The position numbers were made by a program, and so were the translations under genes. Of a stretch of DNA of 64,000 nucleotides, positions 1 through 8,440 are shown in pieces (position 1 is the stretch's first letter; every line of letters starts with the position of its first letter). The stretch covers positions 1,488,001 through 1,552,000 of the forward strand of contig NZ_CP021874.1 in the NCBI RefSeq assembly GCF_002197645.1, in the 5' to 3' direction. Source of the DNA: Enterococcus wangshanyuanii. Its GTDB lineage: Bacteria; Bacillota; Bacilli; Lactobacillales; Enterococcaceae. The notes beneath the pieces are model-generated. The model was not told the origin of the DNA. It made no database searches and was given only the letters and a program-made list of their open reading frames with translations.

Positions 1-254
1 TAACAGTCTTTTTCTACAGCACCGATATAACTATATTCGCCAGCCACTTGCCTAACCACATCCCCCTCATAAATCTCAACACCGTTCTTGTCTTTTAGTC
101 CGGTGTATTGCATGAGGATGATCTCATCCAAAAACCTCATGTAATTTTGATAATCATCATTGTATAATTGGGCTATAGTACACCCTTGAAACAATCCGTG
201 ACATTTCATCATTCCTCGTTCCTTATCCCACGCCCGAAACTTCGGTTTATTCAT
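1..254 (-). CDS. YopX-family phage protein (3' end outside window)
   Basis: The frame opens with ATG at 254 and reads MNKPKFRAWDKERGMM, the typical start of YopX-domain proteins of Gram-positive phages, followed further on by LMQYTGLKDKNGVEIYEGD, another hallmark of the family. About 84 codons are visible and the gene continues beyond base 1. YopX proteins are common in the early region of phages of Bacillus, Lactococcus and Enterococcus; their function is unknown. The gene is last in the visible leftward early operon, 3 bp after the RuvC-like gene. Family assignment is confident, role unknown. Confidence 0.8.
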   Translation of the reverse strand, partial: MNKPKFRAWDKERGMMKCHGLFQGCTIAQLYNDDYQNYMRFLDEIILMQYTGLKDKNGVEIYEGDVVRQVAGEYSYIGAVEKDC

Positions 255-257
255 TCT

Positions 258-728
258 TCAGTCTCCTTTACTAATATCTAATGCTGAAAATGCTTTGGCA
301 AAAAGGATTGCTTCACATTCGTCTTCTGATGGCTCAATTTTGTATATGTCTTTTACCATATCTAGGGCCTCTTGTTTCACAAGGTCTCTTTTTTTATTTT
401 TAATGCCAACACGTTTTCTCCATTCTGTTGCTTTGACCACATTTACAAAATAGCCTTTTTCCTCTAAGCATATTTCTAGGGTACCTTTTAACTTGGCTAA
501 AACTTCATAGACTACTGGATTCCGTTGTACTTGAATACCTTCGATGTAAACAAACGTTACTTCAAACTTTTTACACAAAGTCATGCACTTTTTTATAATT
601 TCTCGTATCCGCTCATTTGTCGGTCCCAAAGGACGGATAACTCCATAAGCTACAATTTTAGAGCTATCCATTTCCATTACGCACCAACCAGTTGCTGTTG
701 TTGATTGATCAAATGCAATAAGATTCAT
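258..728 (-). CDS. RuvC-like Holliday junction resolvase (phage)
   Basis: The 156-aa protein starts MNLIAFDQSTTATGWCV, the RNase H-fold first strand with catalytic Asp7, and has IEG with Glu63 on a later strand and acidic residues (EPSEDECEA) near residue 135. These match the D..E..D..D layout of phage RuvC-type resolvases, which resolve branched DNA during replication and recombination. Length is normal for the family. The start overlaps the end of the helicase gene by 4 bp (ATGA), so the two are translationally coupled. Resolvase activity is inferred from the motifs. Confidence 0.8.
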   Translation of the reverse strand: MNLIAFDQSTTATGWCVMEMDSSKIVAYGVIRPLGPTNERIREIIKKCMTLCKKFEVTFVYIEGIQVQRNPVVYEVLAKLKGTLEICLEEKGYFVNVVKATEWRKRVGIKNKKRDLVKQEALDMVKDIYKIEPSEDECEAILFAKAFSALDISKGD

Positions 729-2185
729 TCAATATGCCTCCATTCCCGATTAGGCTTATAATTTGTTTTTATTGCATCACCGATGATAATCAGTTTTTTT
801 CTAGCCCGAGTGACAGCAACATACGCCAAGTTTTGATAGTCATTTTCACTTGGTTGATAGGCAACCACATCCCATTCGCTCCCCTGGGATTTGTGAATGG
901 TCAAGCCGTAAGCTAAATCAAAATTATTTTCTAAATCTTTTTGATTCTTAAAAGTGATAATTTCTTCACTATCTTTCTTTTTGGCACTATATGCAGAAAT
1001 GATTTGGAAAATTTGGCCATTGTAAAATCGGTCTTTTTCGTTTGTTTTCGCAACAATCATGTCATTGATACTAAAATTAGGTGATACAGTGACCGAACCA
1101 TGTTTGACTCGTTGCTGTTCATTGATCACTTTGACATTATGATTCGTAAAGGATAATGCTACTTCTGCCCCTCTTTTGAATGCTTCATCTGAATCACTTA
1201 CGACCTCTATATTTGGCATTGGCATATTGGAATTTTGTGGAATACCTAATATTTCTCTTCCCAATGCGATGATGTCTGCAGATTCAGACCGCCAGTTTTC
1301 TTTTAACTCAGCCGTTTTGAAAATTTCTTGCAGACGTTCAAAAGGACGACCGTACTCAATTGGTTCAAGTTGGTTTTTATCCCCAACAAAAATTAGCTGC
1401 TGCTGATCATAGATTCGCATTAATTTAGCAAATAATGGGGTTGATAACATGCCGCTTTCATCGATTACGATTGCATCACAATTTGCGGGATTATAAACAA
1501 AACTGTGGATTGTCTGAACTTTTACTTTACTCCCCTTTATTTTTGACTGTAATGCCTCTCTTGCTTTATGAGTAGGCGCCAGCACAGCCACATGCTTTCC
1601 ATTCAATTCCAACTGCTTGATTATTTCTGCAGTCACAAAGCTCTTTCCAGTTCCGGCTCCACCAACCAAACATGAAAATTGATGTTTTACACAAGTTTCC
1701 AAAGCTTCTCGTTGTTCTTTACTTATATTCAAGTGTTGGTCATATACCTGATTAAATGTTAATTTGTTTCGAGGAAGACTCCGGATCGATTTTGCAACAT
1801 AAAGTGTGTCTTTTGTCGTTAGATAATATGGTTCTTCATATAAGACAACACCAGTTCCTTTCAAATCATCGATGTGAAGGGCTACGATATCACTCCTTGT
1901 TTGTTGCATCTTTGTAGTAACATCAACGAAAACTTTAGCTGCTCTTTCTTGTTCTTCAGTATAATTAATTCCATATCGCACGATTGCATTTTTAGCATTT
2001 TTGAACGCGTACCTGTCAAGTTCCATAAAAACCATGAACGGATTTTCTACTTCCAAGAGCTGATCAAAGAAATCAACCGGGTTGTATCGATCGGCTCGTC
2101 CATTATAATTTTTTGTGTTCTTGACAAAGGCATAAGTATACGTACTTTTAATATTTTCTTGTAATGCTTTTGAATAGTTCTTCAT
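725..2185 (-). CDS. RecD-like superfamily 1 DNA helicase (phage)
   Basis: This 486-aa protein carries Walker A GGAGTGKS at residues 175-182, the Walker B/DEAD-like VIDESGM near 240-246, GDKNQL (motif III type) and a C-terminal UvrD_C_2-like segment with TIHKSQGSEWD and VAVTRARKKL. This is the layout of RecD/Dda-type 5'-3' SF1 helicases used in phage replication. It sits between the primase-like gene and the resolvase, overlapping each by 4 bp, which supports a replication role. Motifs are directly visible; polarity and partners are inferred. Confidence 0.85.
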   Translation of the reverse strand: MKNYSKALQENIKSTYTYAFVKNTKNYNGRADRYNPVDFFDQLLEVENPFMVFMELDRYAFKNAKNAIVRYGINYTEEQERAAKVFVDVTTKMQQTRSDIVALHIDDLKGTGVVLYEEPYYLTTKDTLYVAKSIRSLPRNKLTFNQVYDQHLNISKEQREALETCVKHQFSCLVGGAGTGKSFVTAEIIKQLELNGKHVAVLAPTHKAREALQSKIKGSKVKVQTIHSFVYNPANCDAIVIDESGMLSTPLFAKLMRIYDQQQLIFVGDKNQLEPIEYGRPFERLQEIFKTAELKENWRSESADIIALGREILGIPQNSNMPMPNIEVVSDSDEAFKRGAEVALSFTNHNVKVINEQQRVKHGSVTVSPNFSINDMIVAKTNEKDRFYNGQIFQIISAYSAKKKDSEEIITFKNQKDLENNFDLAYGLTIHKSQGSEWDVVAYQPSENDYQNLAYVAVTRARKKLIIIGDAIKTNYKPNREWRHIE

Positions 2186-4002
2186 CGATATATCACTTCC
2201 ACTTCTTTTTCAGGCAATCCGTCTAAGATTGCTTGAGCTTTTGTTTTCTCTATTAATTCAGTCGCTTCGTCATGCCATTTTTCCATTTCAGGGTTGTCTA
2301 AGGTGTCCTTTAAATACATATATACTTGTCTGTATGTTTCATTTCGGCTACCTTCTGGGACACCGTGATCCAATACCTCTGCTAACAATCTAGCTTGTGC
2401 GTGATTAAACGTTAACAATGACTTAGAACTATTAGAAAAATCGACCACATTACTCATTGTTTTTCGTTTAGCAGGTCTAAACTGTTCCACGTTGACCATT
2501 GTGCCAATAATTGTCGAAACGTCTGAAACTGCCAGTGGATAGCCCATAAGTTGAGCTACTTTTTTACTTGCCTCATCTATTTCTAGTTCCAACATTTTCG
2601 CTACACCAGTAACAACATTTTTATATTCTTCTTTGTTCATTTCACAATCTGCCATCAAGATGATTCTCCAACGGTTAGATCGATCAAAGTAGTATTTTGC
2701 TGTTGGGTAAATTAAACCGAATAATCCTTGACCTTCTAATTTCTCTTCTAATTCTTCTCGTGTATACTCAACATTGTCGATATCTATTGAAATTAAGCGA
2801 CGGCCTCCCATGTAATTGTTATCTGATCGTTCGTTGTTTTTAAAAGTTCCATCAATAAAATACGCGAGCTGATACTTCTTGATATGTTTATATTCTTGTT
2901 CGGTGGTAGCGCCTGATAGTAATTCAATGCCACCAACTTTTTCAGCCTCTATATTGTCGACGTCATCCAGGAATGATTGTAAGGTTTCCGAAGGACTATG
3001 TTGCATATCGCTTCCAACAAATCCTTTTTTTATGTTCAAAGGGATTTCTATTGACAAAATACTTTGCAATAATTGTTCTTGTTGAGAGGCCAAAGCCTCT
3101 TCTTGTTGTTCTTCTGTTCGCAATTCCTCTTCGAATATATCTGTCTCATCTTTATATTCAAAACCAGTAAATTCAAATGCAACATTCGGGATAACGATCC
3201 AGCGAGCATTTTCACGCCCAATTTTTTTATTAGAAGTTAGTTGATAAATCCCTAATTCTTTGATATCTTTCATTGCATTCGCTAAATCATGAGAACCTAC
3301 AATACTTTTATATTCTGTAGGCTTCATGAACCATTCTTGATCGACTTGGCGAAAAACTGTTGCTTGTAATTTAGTAAGAGCGTTCAATATCTCTTCTTCT
3401 GCCACAAGTCCTTTTTGGTAAAGTGCAAACATCATTCTATCTGCCTCTTCCACGTCACCTAACTCGTTAACAATGATTGTTGGATCAGCATTTCTGTTTC
3501 TGATTTGAACGAAACCAATTTCACTTTGATAAAGAAAGCGATGTCCATCATATTGTAGATTGAGTGATTGATCATCCAAGACCACTATAGATGGTTTATT
3601 CCATACCACTCTTCGTTTATCGATAACAAGGGTGCGTTCAGCATTTTTATAGATCATCATGCTTTCTTCAAAAGCATCGGCAATATTCAAATCAAGATTT
3701 TTACTTGAAAATGTGCTTCCCTTGATAACACTAGTCACATAATTTATTTTTTTTACATAAACAACTTTTTTTCTGTGCGTCTCAGTAATAAAGTTTTGCG
3801 ATAAGTTCAAACTGGAAAATGTTGCAATGTCCTCTTTGTCTAAGCCCATTTTAAGGAGCAATTCAAACGTTCTGCTGTATCCTCCAATGGCCACAAATAA
3901 AACCTCGTCCATTCTCGTATGTTTTGTCAAACTAGTAGAATTAATTCTGTTATATATCTTTTTTAGGTTCTTTTTCGATTTGTCGAAAATTATTTCTCCC
4001 AC
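2182..4002 (-). CDS. Phage primase, AEP/PriCT type
   Basis: The C-terminal half has SIDIDN (about residue 424 of the longest reading), a DxD pair typical of archaeo-eukaryotic primases, and RWRIIL about 35 residues later. VPEGSRNETYRQVYMYL follows, which resembles a PriCT-1 helical domain. The N-terminal half has no motif I recognise. Longer readings start at 4053 or 4023 but lack a ribosome site. The GTG at 4002 has AAAGGAG 11 bases upstream, so I prefer it (606 aa). The gene follows the GTAAC-repeat block and precedes the helicase, as expected for a replication initiator/primase. The primase call is by motif only. Confidence 0.6.
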   Translation of the reverse strand: MGEIIFDKSKKNLKKIYNRINSTSLTKHTRMDEVLFVAIGGYSRTFELLLKMGLDKEDIATFSSLNLSQNFITETHRKKVVYVKKINYVTSVIKGSTFSSKNLDLNIADAFEESMMIYKNAERTLVIDKRRVVWNKPSIVVLDDQSLNLQYDGHRFLYQSEIGFVQIRNRNADPTIIVNELGDVEEADRMMFALYQKGLVAEEEILNALTKLQATVFRQVDQEWFMKPTEYKSIVGSHDLANAMKDIKELGIYQLTSNKKIGRENARWIVIPNVAFEFTGFEYKDETDIFEEELRTEEQQEEALASQQEQLLQSILSIEIPLNIKKGFVGSDMQHSPSETLQSFLDDVDNIEAEKVGGIELLSGATTEQEYKHIKKYQLAYFIDGTFKNNERSDNNYMGGRRLISIDIDNVEYTREELEEKLEGQGLFGLIYPTAKYYFDRSNRWRIILMADCEMNKEEYKNVVTGVAKMLELEIDEASKKVAQLMGYPLAVSDVSTIIGTMVNVEQFRPAKRKTMSNVVDFSNSSKSLLTFNHAQARLLAEVLDHGVPEGSRNETYRQVYMYLKDTLDNPEMEKWHDEATELIEKTKAQAILDGLPEKEVEVIYR

Positions 4003-4086
4003 TTGTTTTATCACTCCTTTCATGGTAAACTTAGTTAAACATTCGAATAGCAATTTATCAGATATACCCTTAAAACTTTGTGAAAA

Positions 4087-4390
4087 GTTACAAAAAAGGG
4101 TATATCTTTCTATTTATCTATATTATTAGTATTTAAATATACTAGGTGTAACTTTGTAACCAAATCGCTACATCCTTTGGGAGAGTAAGACTTAGAGTGG
4201 TTACAGAAAAGTTACAAACATGGTTACAGTTACAAAAGTTTTTAGTATTTTTTGAAATCCGAGGTTATTTATTGCTCTGTGTAACCACTTTGTAACTTTT
4301 TTTGTAACCTCGCTCAATCTCATGTGGCTCTAAAGCTCAAATAGGTTTTTGGCACTTTGTGAAAAATACGTTTGTAACCATGTTTGTAAC
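4087..4390. repeat. GTAAC iteron block, candidate phage replication origin
   Basis: This gene-free interval holds twelve copies of GTAAC or its complement GTTAC, at 4087, 4148, 4156, 4200, 4211, 4223, 4229, 4281, 4292, 4304, 4374 and 4386. Within groups the spacing is mostly 11-12 bp, one helical turn, and the middle groups (4200-4233 and 4281-4308) are in opposite orientation. Surrounding sequence is AT-rich. The block lies between the SSB-like and primase genes. Phased iterons in this position are typical of initiator-binding origins. Function is inferred. Confidence 0.6.
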
Positions 4391-4396
4391 CACTTT

Positions 4397-4918
4397 TTAG
4401 AACGGTAAATCATCATCTGAAATGTCAATAGTCGATCCTGTTCCACCGAATGGATCATTGATTTCATCTTCCATTGGTCCAAAATCGTAATTTCGATAAG
4501 GATAATTGGGATTCTTTTTGTTTTCGGTGATTGATAAATTCATCAAGAATTGACTACCAAGTACTTTTTCCAATGCCATTGCCGCCGTATACTCATCTTC
4601 CAAATCTTTCTTTGTAAATTCAATTCCTGCCATTGCTGCTAATTTGAGCAATGTACGTCCATTTTTTTCTAATACAAAAACTGGAAGTCCATCATCAAAT
4701 GAAATATAAATCACTTCTAAGCGATTCTTGTCTTTCCCTGAAACAACCTCCAAAGTAATCGCAAGTTGCGTTTGTTCATGTTTATTTACGTCCGCTTGTG
4801 CTGATTTCAATCGAACAGGGTATGTTCCTGAGTCTAGCTTAGAGTTTGTTGCTACCTTATCTTTCTTTGGATCAAATCCTTCTTTTTTGATGTTGCTTAA
4901 AGTGTCTAATAGTCCCAT
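4397..4918 (-). CDS. DUF669 single-strand DNA-binding-like protein
   Basis: The 173-aa protein starts MGLLDTLSNIKKEGFDPKKD and ends in the acidic tip DISDDDLPF. DDDLPF is the same C-terminal peptide through which bacterial SSB recruits partner proteins. The body fits DUF669, a phage family found beside RecA-like ATPases and replication helicases. A GGAG ribosome site precedes the ATG. It is 2 bp downstream of the ATPase gene and just upstream of the iteron block. The SSB role rests on the tail and gene context. Confidence 0.7.
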   Translation of the reverse strand: MGLLDTLSNIKKEGFDPKKDKVATNSKLDSGTYPVRLKSAQADVNKHEQTQLAITLEVVSGKDKNRLEVIYISFDDGLPVFVLEKNGRTLLKLAAMAGIEFTKKDLEDEYTAAMALEKVLGSQFLMNLSITENKKNPNYPYRNYDFGPMEDEINDPFGGTGSTIDISDDDLPF

Positions 4919-4920
4919 GT

Positions 4921-5625
4921 TTATTTCTCCTTCTCATTTGTATTTTGTAATATTGGAAGCAAATCCATTTGATTAATGGTTTGCAAATTACCGATTAGTT
5001 GATCTTTTGCTCGGGTTGTTTGTGTTGGCTGCAGAACGATTACTCGCTCTTCTTTTTGGGTTTCTTGATTGTTGATAATAACTAAACGACCTACCAAAGG
5101 GACGATCCCCATAATAGCGTCAAGGTTCCTGACGTCTGGTTGAAACTGCGTGTAGACTCTGCCTGATTCCATCGTCACTTCTACTTTCTTTTCGTGAGCG
5201 AAAATCAATATATTTTTACCTAATGATTTTAAACTCGCGATAAAATCAAGCAATACACGATCAATTACACCGTAGTCTTTAATTTCGGGCATTCCGCTTT
5301 TTGATTCAGTTGATTTCTCATTCAACCAAAACTTTTGGAAAGTTGATAAATTGTCAATTACTACATTATCGAACTCAGAACTGTGCTTTAATAAGTAACG
5401 ATAAAAATCGCCTAACTCATCAAATGGCTTCTTATTGTCCATTACATGGATTTCAATATCTTTTAATTTTGCTAAAACGTGATACATTCCATCGACTGAA
5501 AACAGAATCGTTCGACCAGTTAATGATTTAACCATGCTCGTTTTGCCTTTACCAGGTTCTGAGTAAACTAAGGTAGTCCAATGATCAAACCGATTGATGT
5601 TCTCTGATTTGAGTATTTTAGCCAT
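4921..5625 (-). CDS. Phage P-loop NTPase, Sak4/RecA-like
   Basis: Walker A is seen in YSEPGKGKTS near residues 21-30, and a Walker B-like strand FDNVVIDNLS near residue 90. The 234-aa length fits the phage nucleotide-binding family related to Sak4/RecA-core recombinases, which anneal or invade single strands with SSB help. The gene lies directly before the DUF669 SSB-like gene and 11 bp after the PD-(D/E)XK nuclease gene, a usual recombination cassette in siphophages. Exact biochemical role is not proven by sequence. Confidence 0.7.
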   Translation of the reverse strand: MAKILKSENINRFDHWTTLVYSEPGKGKTSMVKSLTGRTILFSVDGMYHVLAKLKDIEIHVMDNKKPFDELGDFYRYLLKHSSEFDNVVIDNLSTFQKFWLNEKSTESKSGMPEIKDYGVIDRVLLDFIASLKSLGKNILIFAHEKKVEVTMESGRVYTQFQPDVRNLDAIMGIVPLVGRLVIINNQETQKEERVIVLQPTQTTRAKDQLIGNLQTINQMDLLPILQNTNEKEK

Positions 5626-5636
5626 TAAATCCCCTC

Positions 5637-6422
5637 CTAACTAATTAATTCTTCTGAAGATACAAACCCAGATAATTCTTTATGCCCCCTGCAATAATCA
5701 CATTTTCCGCACATTCTAGGTTTTATTTCACCATTCTTTACACCTGAAACTCGTTCTAAATTCCCTTTGATGTTATTCAACGATACAACAAGTAACTCTT
5801 CCCTAATTTCGATTGCTTCTAAATCACAAGGGGATTGTTTGCTGACCGCGATAATATATGGTGTGAATTCTTTTTTGTATTTCTGCTCCAAAAGATTCTT
5901 ATAAATGGCCATTTGTTCGTAGTAGCCATAGGCTTCAACAAAAGGTATCCAAACTCTACGATTTTCAGACCAAATTTTCTTATGAATATCTGCAGTAGTT
6001 TTTATATCTACAAAATACCCTTGTTCAATATTTAAGCAGTCGATTTTCCCTTTCCAATGTTCTCCGTGCAATTTTCCAGTGATGATAACTTCTTTCTCAC
6101 CTTGATATAGATTGTTAAAAAAAGTATCTTTTTTCAGTCGTTGCACCATCTCTTCTGCTACAATAAAAGCTGCTCTTAACTTCCCTTGCTTCGTTAACAT
6201 TTCGGGTTCGTGATCTTTTTTAAATTGCTCGTGTGCTTCATCACCTTCAAATGCTGAGTGGACATAGTTACCGACTAAAAAGGCTTCTGTGTTCTCTTTA
6301 GGTATTTCACCAGTCAATTCTGCTAACGCTTTTGCTTCGCACACTGTGAAGCTTTTATACTGTGATGCGGACATGAACTCCCATTGTTTCTCATAATAAT
6401 TTTCATCATTCAAAGTTGTCAT
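5637..6422 (-). CDS. PD-(D/E)XK nuclease-like phage protein
   Basis: The 261-aa protein contains GKIDCLNIEQGYFVDIKTT (around residues 125-145), matching the D...(D/E)XK core of the PD-(D/E)XK exonuclease superfamily. It ends with the cysteine cluster CGKCDYCRGHK, similar to the Cys motifs of AddB/Cas4-like or DUF3799-type phage nucleases. It forms a cassette with the downstream ATPase and SSB-like genes and probably supplies the exonuclease step. Superfamily is likely; substrate unknown. Confidence 0.65.
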   Translation of the reverse strand: MTTLNDENYYEKQWEFMSASQYKSFTVCEAKALAELTGEIPKENTEAFLVGNYVHSAFEGDEAHEQFKKDHEPEMLTKQGKLRAAFIVAEEMVQRLKKDTFFNNLYQGEKEVIITGKLHGEHWKGKIDCLNIEQGYFVDIKTTADIHKKIWSENRRVWIPFVEAYGYYEQMAIYKNLLEQKYKKEFTPYIIAVSKQSPCDLEAIEIREELLVVSLNNIKGNLERVSGVKNGEIKPRMCGKCDYCRGHKELSGFVSSEELIS

Positions 6423-6436
6423 ATTTCCACATCCTC

Positions 6437-6793
6437 TTATAAATTATCTAAAATTCGCAAAATAGAATTACCTAGTTTTAAATGGATGTCGATATCATCT
6501 GTTAAATCAAAGTCATCCATGTAACGATTTAATAATTTTGTATATGCCTCTTTTTTGATCTCAATCTTCTGCGCGGTAGCAGAATTTATATTTTCCGCCT
6601 CATATTCGTCGAGCGTTTCGATTTTACGACCATCTGTATCTTGTTTTACCTTGATAAAGTTATCTCGCTTCAACTGGCTGATGTACGCTTTTACAGAATT
6701 TTCATTAATGTCCAATTCTTGTGCAATTTCTTGATTGGTCGCAGTCGGATTAGCTTGAATGAATTTCGCTACCCGTTTCTTTCTTGTATTCAT
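6437..6793 (-). CDS. Winged-helix/HTH phage protein
   Basis: The N-terminal 50 residues of this 118-aa protein form a helix-turn-helix (TNQEIAQELDINENSVKAY followed by SQLKRDNFIKV), typical of short HTH_24-type regulators or replication accessory proteins. The C-terminal half is helical without a known motif. Its 5' end overlaps the upstream gene by 44 bp. DNA binding is a reasonable inference; the target is unknown. Confidence 0.55.
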   Translation of the reverse strand: MNTRKKRVAKFIQANPTATNQEIAQELDINENSVKAYISQLKRDNFIKVKQDTDGRKIETLDEYEAENINSATAQKIEIKKEAYTKLLNRYMDDFDLTDDIDIHLKLGNSILRILDNL

Positions 6794-7040
6794 TTTTCTT
6801 CCATCCCTCCAATAGGTTTATTTGGCTTTGTAATAAGAAAATGTAATCATCTAACTCGAAATTCACACTTTCATCCATTGCTTCGAATTTGTCTCTCACT
6901 ACTGGGACATCCGAATCCTGATAAACAGAAATGACGTTTCCTGAAAATAGATCCATAATTAGTGAAGAACCTGGACGTCCATTGTTTTCATGCATAATCA
7001 AACGATTAGGTATCGTATCATGCCAGTAAAGTTGTGCCAT
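6750..7040 (-). CDS. Conserved-looking phage protein, unknown function
   Basis: This 96-aa acidic protein starts MAQLYWHDTIPNRL and has no domain I recognise. Its ATG follows the stop codon of the small upstream reading frame directly (TAA then ATG), so the pair would be translationally coupled. It overlaps the HTH gene downstream by 44 bp. Tight packing supports it as real. No function can be given. Confidence 0.5.
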   Translation of the reverse strand: MAQLYWHDTIPNRLIMHENNGRPGSSLIMDLFSGNVISVYQDSDVPVVRDKFEAMDESVNFELDDYIFLLQSQINLLEGWKKNEYKKETGSEIHSS

Positions 7041-7208
7041 TTACCTCTCACGTCCTTTCGAGATTAAATTATTTCTCATCTGTTTCGCCTTTTCTAGGCT
7101 GAATACAATTACATCATCAAAAAATTCGTGATCTACATAAACTACATCAGTTCCTCGCTCCTCTAGTTCCGAAATTATCCAGTCTAAATGTTCAATAGTA
7201 GTCTCTAT
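7041..7208 (-). CDS. Small phage ORF with ATA where a start codon is expected
   Basis: The frame encodes ETTIEHLDWIISELEERG and continues to ISKGRER, 55 codons in total, joined to the next gene. No ATG, GTG or TTG lies at its beginning. The ribosome-site-like AAAGGA is followed 11 bases later by ATA (7208-7206), exactly where ATG would be expected. Either the start has mutated from ATG to ATA, or ATA is used as a weak start. Coding-like composition and tight packing support a real or recently lost gene. Confidence 0.4.
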   Translation of the reverse strand: METTIEHLDWIISELEERGTDVVYVDHEFFDDVIVFSLEKAKQMRNNLISKGRER

Positions 7209-7254
7209 TTCAGATCACGTCCTTTCATGGTATAATTAATAAAATTGATTTATA

Positions 7255-7533
7255 TTATTGGCCTTCTTCGTCTGCAAACGAAGTTGGCTCTTTTTGTAGT
7301 TTAGAAAGTCGATCATAACTAATCACCGTACGATCTCCATTGCTAAATTCCACAGTTGCTGCACAATTACCTTTATTGATAATTTTTACTACCACATCAC
7401 AATCGATTAATGCTTGATCACCAATCTCCAAATCATTAGGTATTTTCTTACGTGCTTTCCTTGTATTATTTACAAAGCCGATTGAATAGATACTACTTGC
7501 TGATCTGTGTAGCTTTCTTTCTGGTGCTGACAT
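7255..7533 (-). CDS. Phage protein, unknown function
   Basis: This 92-aa protein begins MSAPERKLHRSASSIYSIGF. Its middle (EIGDQALIDCDVVVKIINKG, then AATVEFSNGDRTVISYDRLS) reads as a small beta-barrel, which could be nucleic-acid binding, but I recognise no family. A strong ribosome site (GGGAGG) precedes it. It is in the leftward early operon of tiny genes. Confidence 0.5.
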   Translation of the reverse strand: MSAPERKLHRSASSIYSIGFVNNTRKARKKIPNDLEIGDQALIDCDVVVKIINKGNCAATVEFSNGDRTVISYDRLSKLQKEPTSFADEEGQ

Positions 7534-7546
7534 TTGATTTCCTCCC

Positions 7547-7717
7547 TTAATTAATTATTTTTCGTTTTCTGCCATTAACATTGATCATCTTAGGCAGTTC
7601 AAACGTCTTGTTGACCACGTATACAGCGATCATGAGTAAGCCTGCCCATTTAGGCACTGTAACCAATAGCAATGCTAGTGGAACGTCTAGTAGTGCGTTA
7701 ATTAGTTTTGATTTCAT
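7547..7717 (-). CDS. Small membrane protein of the prophage (56 aa)
   Basis: An ATG at 7717 with AAAGGAG upstream opens a 56-codon frame, MKSKLINALLDVPLALLLVT and onward, ending GRKRKIIN. Residues about 8-36 form one or two hydrophobic helices, and the C-terminus is basic. It is too short for usual gene thresholds but has a good ribosome site and sits just upstream of the next leftward gene. Function unknown; a membrane role is inferred. Confidence 0.5.
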   Translation of the reverse strand: MKSKLINALLDVPLALLLVTVPKWAGLLMIAVYVVNKTFELPKMINVNGRKRKIIN

Positions 7718-7743
7718 TTTGGTGCTCCTTTCTTAAATTCATA

Positions 7744-7772
7744 TTGTTGTAAATGTTTCACCTTGGTATACT
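7744..7772 (+). promoter_or_regulatory. Promoter of rightward DUF3892 gene
   Basis: TTGTTG (7744-7749), a 17-bp spacer and TATACT (7767-7772) form a good sigma-A promoter about 40 bp before the rightward gene at 7811. TATACTT recurs at the two other rightward promoters of this prophage. Confidence 0.55.
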
Positions 7773-7810
7773 TAATACGTTGAACTGGTTGTATAGAGAG
7801 GAGTCCTTCT

Positions 7811-8020
7811 ATGCCAAAAAGAATTTCAGTTACTTCAGAAGACAGCAATGGAAGAAATCAAAATTTTCATGACAATTTTAAAGGTACAAATATGACTAGA
7901 AACCAATTCGTTAAAGAGATTAAAAACGGTAATTACGAGAATTATCACGTTAGAAACATTAATGGAATTGATACCCCCGTATCAAACCCAGATAAAGCAA
8001 GAAACAACAACTTAGATTAG
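7811..8020 (+). CDS. DUF3892 small protein
   Basis: The 69-aa protein contains TRNQFVKEIKNGNYENYHV and TPVSNPDKARNNNLD, which match the short DUF3892 family (Arg/Gly-rich turn then SNPD...NNLD). The family is widespread in Firmicute phages and mobile elements; its function is unknown. AGAGGAG precedes the ATG. It is rightward with its own promoter, opposite to the early operon, and its stop codon overlaps that of the convergent 44-aa gene. This suggests a moron-type insertion. Confidence 0.65.
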   Translation: MPKRISVTSEDSNGRNQNFHDNFKGTNMTRNQFVKEIKNGNYENYHVRNINGIDTPVSNPDKARNNNLD

Positions 8021-8151
8021 TTCTTAAACTCGACCAGTTCAACATTTATAGAATCATGAGTTATTAGATTGTCATCATTAAGACTAGCTAATAAGTTGCC
8101 TTCTCTGTCAGTTACGATGATCTCTTTTATGTCTTTATCATTGATTTTCAT
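8017..8151 (-). CDS. Small phage protein (44 aa)
   Basis: ATG at 8151 with the strong site AAAGGAG opens a frame starting MKINDKDIKEIIVTDREGNL and ending NVELVEFKN. It is acidic, with no recognised domain. Its stop overlaps the stop of the convergent DUF3892 gene by 2 bp. The good ribosome site supports it. Confidence 0.45.
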   Translation of the reverse strand: MKINDKDIKEIIVTDREGNLLASLNDDNLITHDSINVELVEFKN

Positions 8152-8177
8152 ATCGGTCACTCCTTTCTAATTTTGGG

Positions 8178-8226
8178 TATACTTTATCTATCAGCAAGTG
8201 GTCCGCTGAAATAAAATAAGCGAGGT
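8178..8226 (+). promoter_or_regulatory. Duplicated leader, copy 1 (-10 box, inverted repeat)
   Basis: This 49-bp stretch starts with TATACT (8178-8183), contains the inverted repeat TCAGC (8191-8195) / GCTGA (8205-8209), and ends GCGAGGT at the ribosome site of the 71-aa gene. It is 47/49 identical to 11199-11247, which precedes another rightward gene. No good -35 is visible for this copy. It may be an operator or an RNA hairpin in the leader. Confidence 0.6.
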
Positions 8227-8440
8227 GTTTAAAATTAAAATTAATCCTGAAAAATTTGCTTTAGCATGTGTCGCAAGTTTTCAAAATGATAATTCTTCTT
8301 TCACAAGTGGAGATGTTATTGATGATAAACTTTCGCATTACCAAAATGCTTATTCAGCAGCTTTAAAGCACAACAAAAGAGAATCTGTAAAACTCGATGA
8401 CTCTCTCAAGCAACTTGATGAAGAGCCATTCTCATACTAA
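8225..8440 (+). CDS. Small rightward prophage protein (71 aa)
   Basis: A GTG at 8225 opens MFKIKINPEKFALACVASF, ending LDEEPFSY. The ribosome site is weak. It shares its 49-bp leader with the gene at 11255, so the two are probably co-regulated. The sequence is helical, acidic at the C-terminus and has no family I recognise. It is followed closely by the larger rightward gene and may form an operon with it. Confidence 0.45.
   Translation: MFKIKINPEKFALACVASFQNDNSSFTSGDVIDDKLSHYQNAYSAALKHNKRESVKLDDSLKQLDEEPFSY

Noticed and set aside
4087..4390. CRISPR array from repeated GTAAC
   Set aside because: Units are only 5 bp, spacers are one helical turn, and orientation switches; there are no cas genes.
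7547..7717. Holin for the 56-aa membrane protein
   Set aside because: It lies in the early region with no endolysin nearby.
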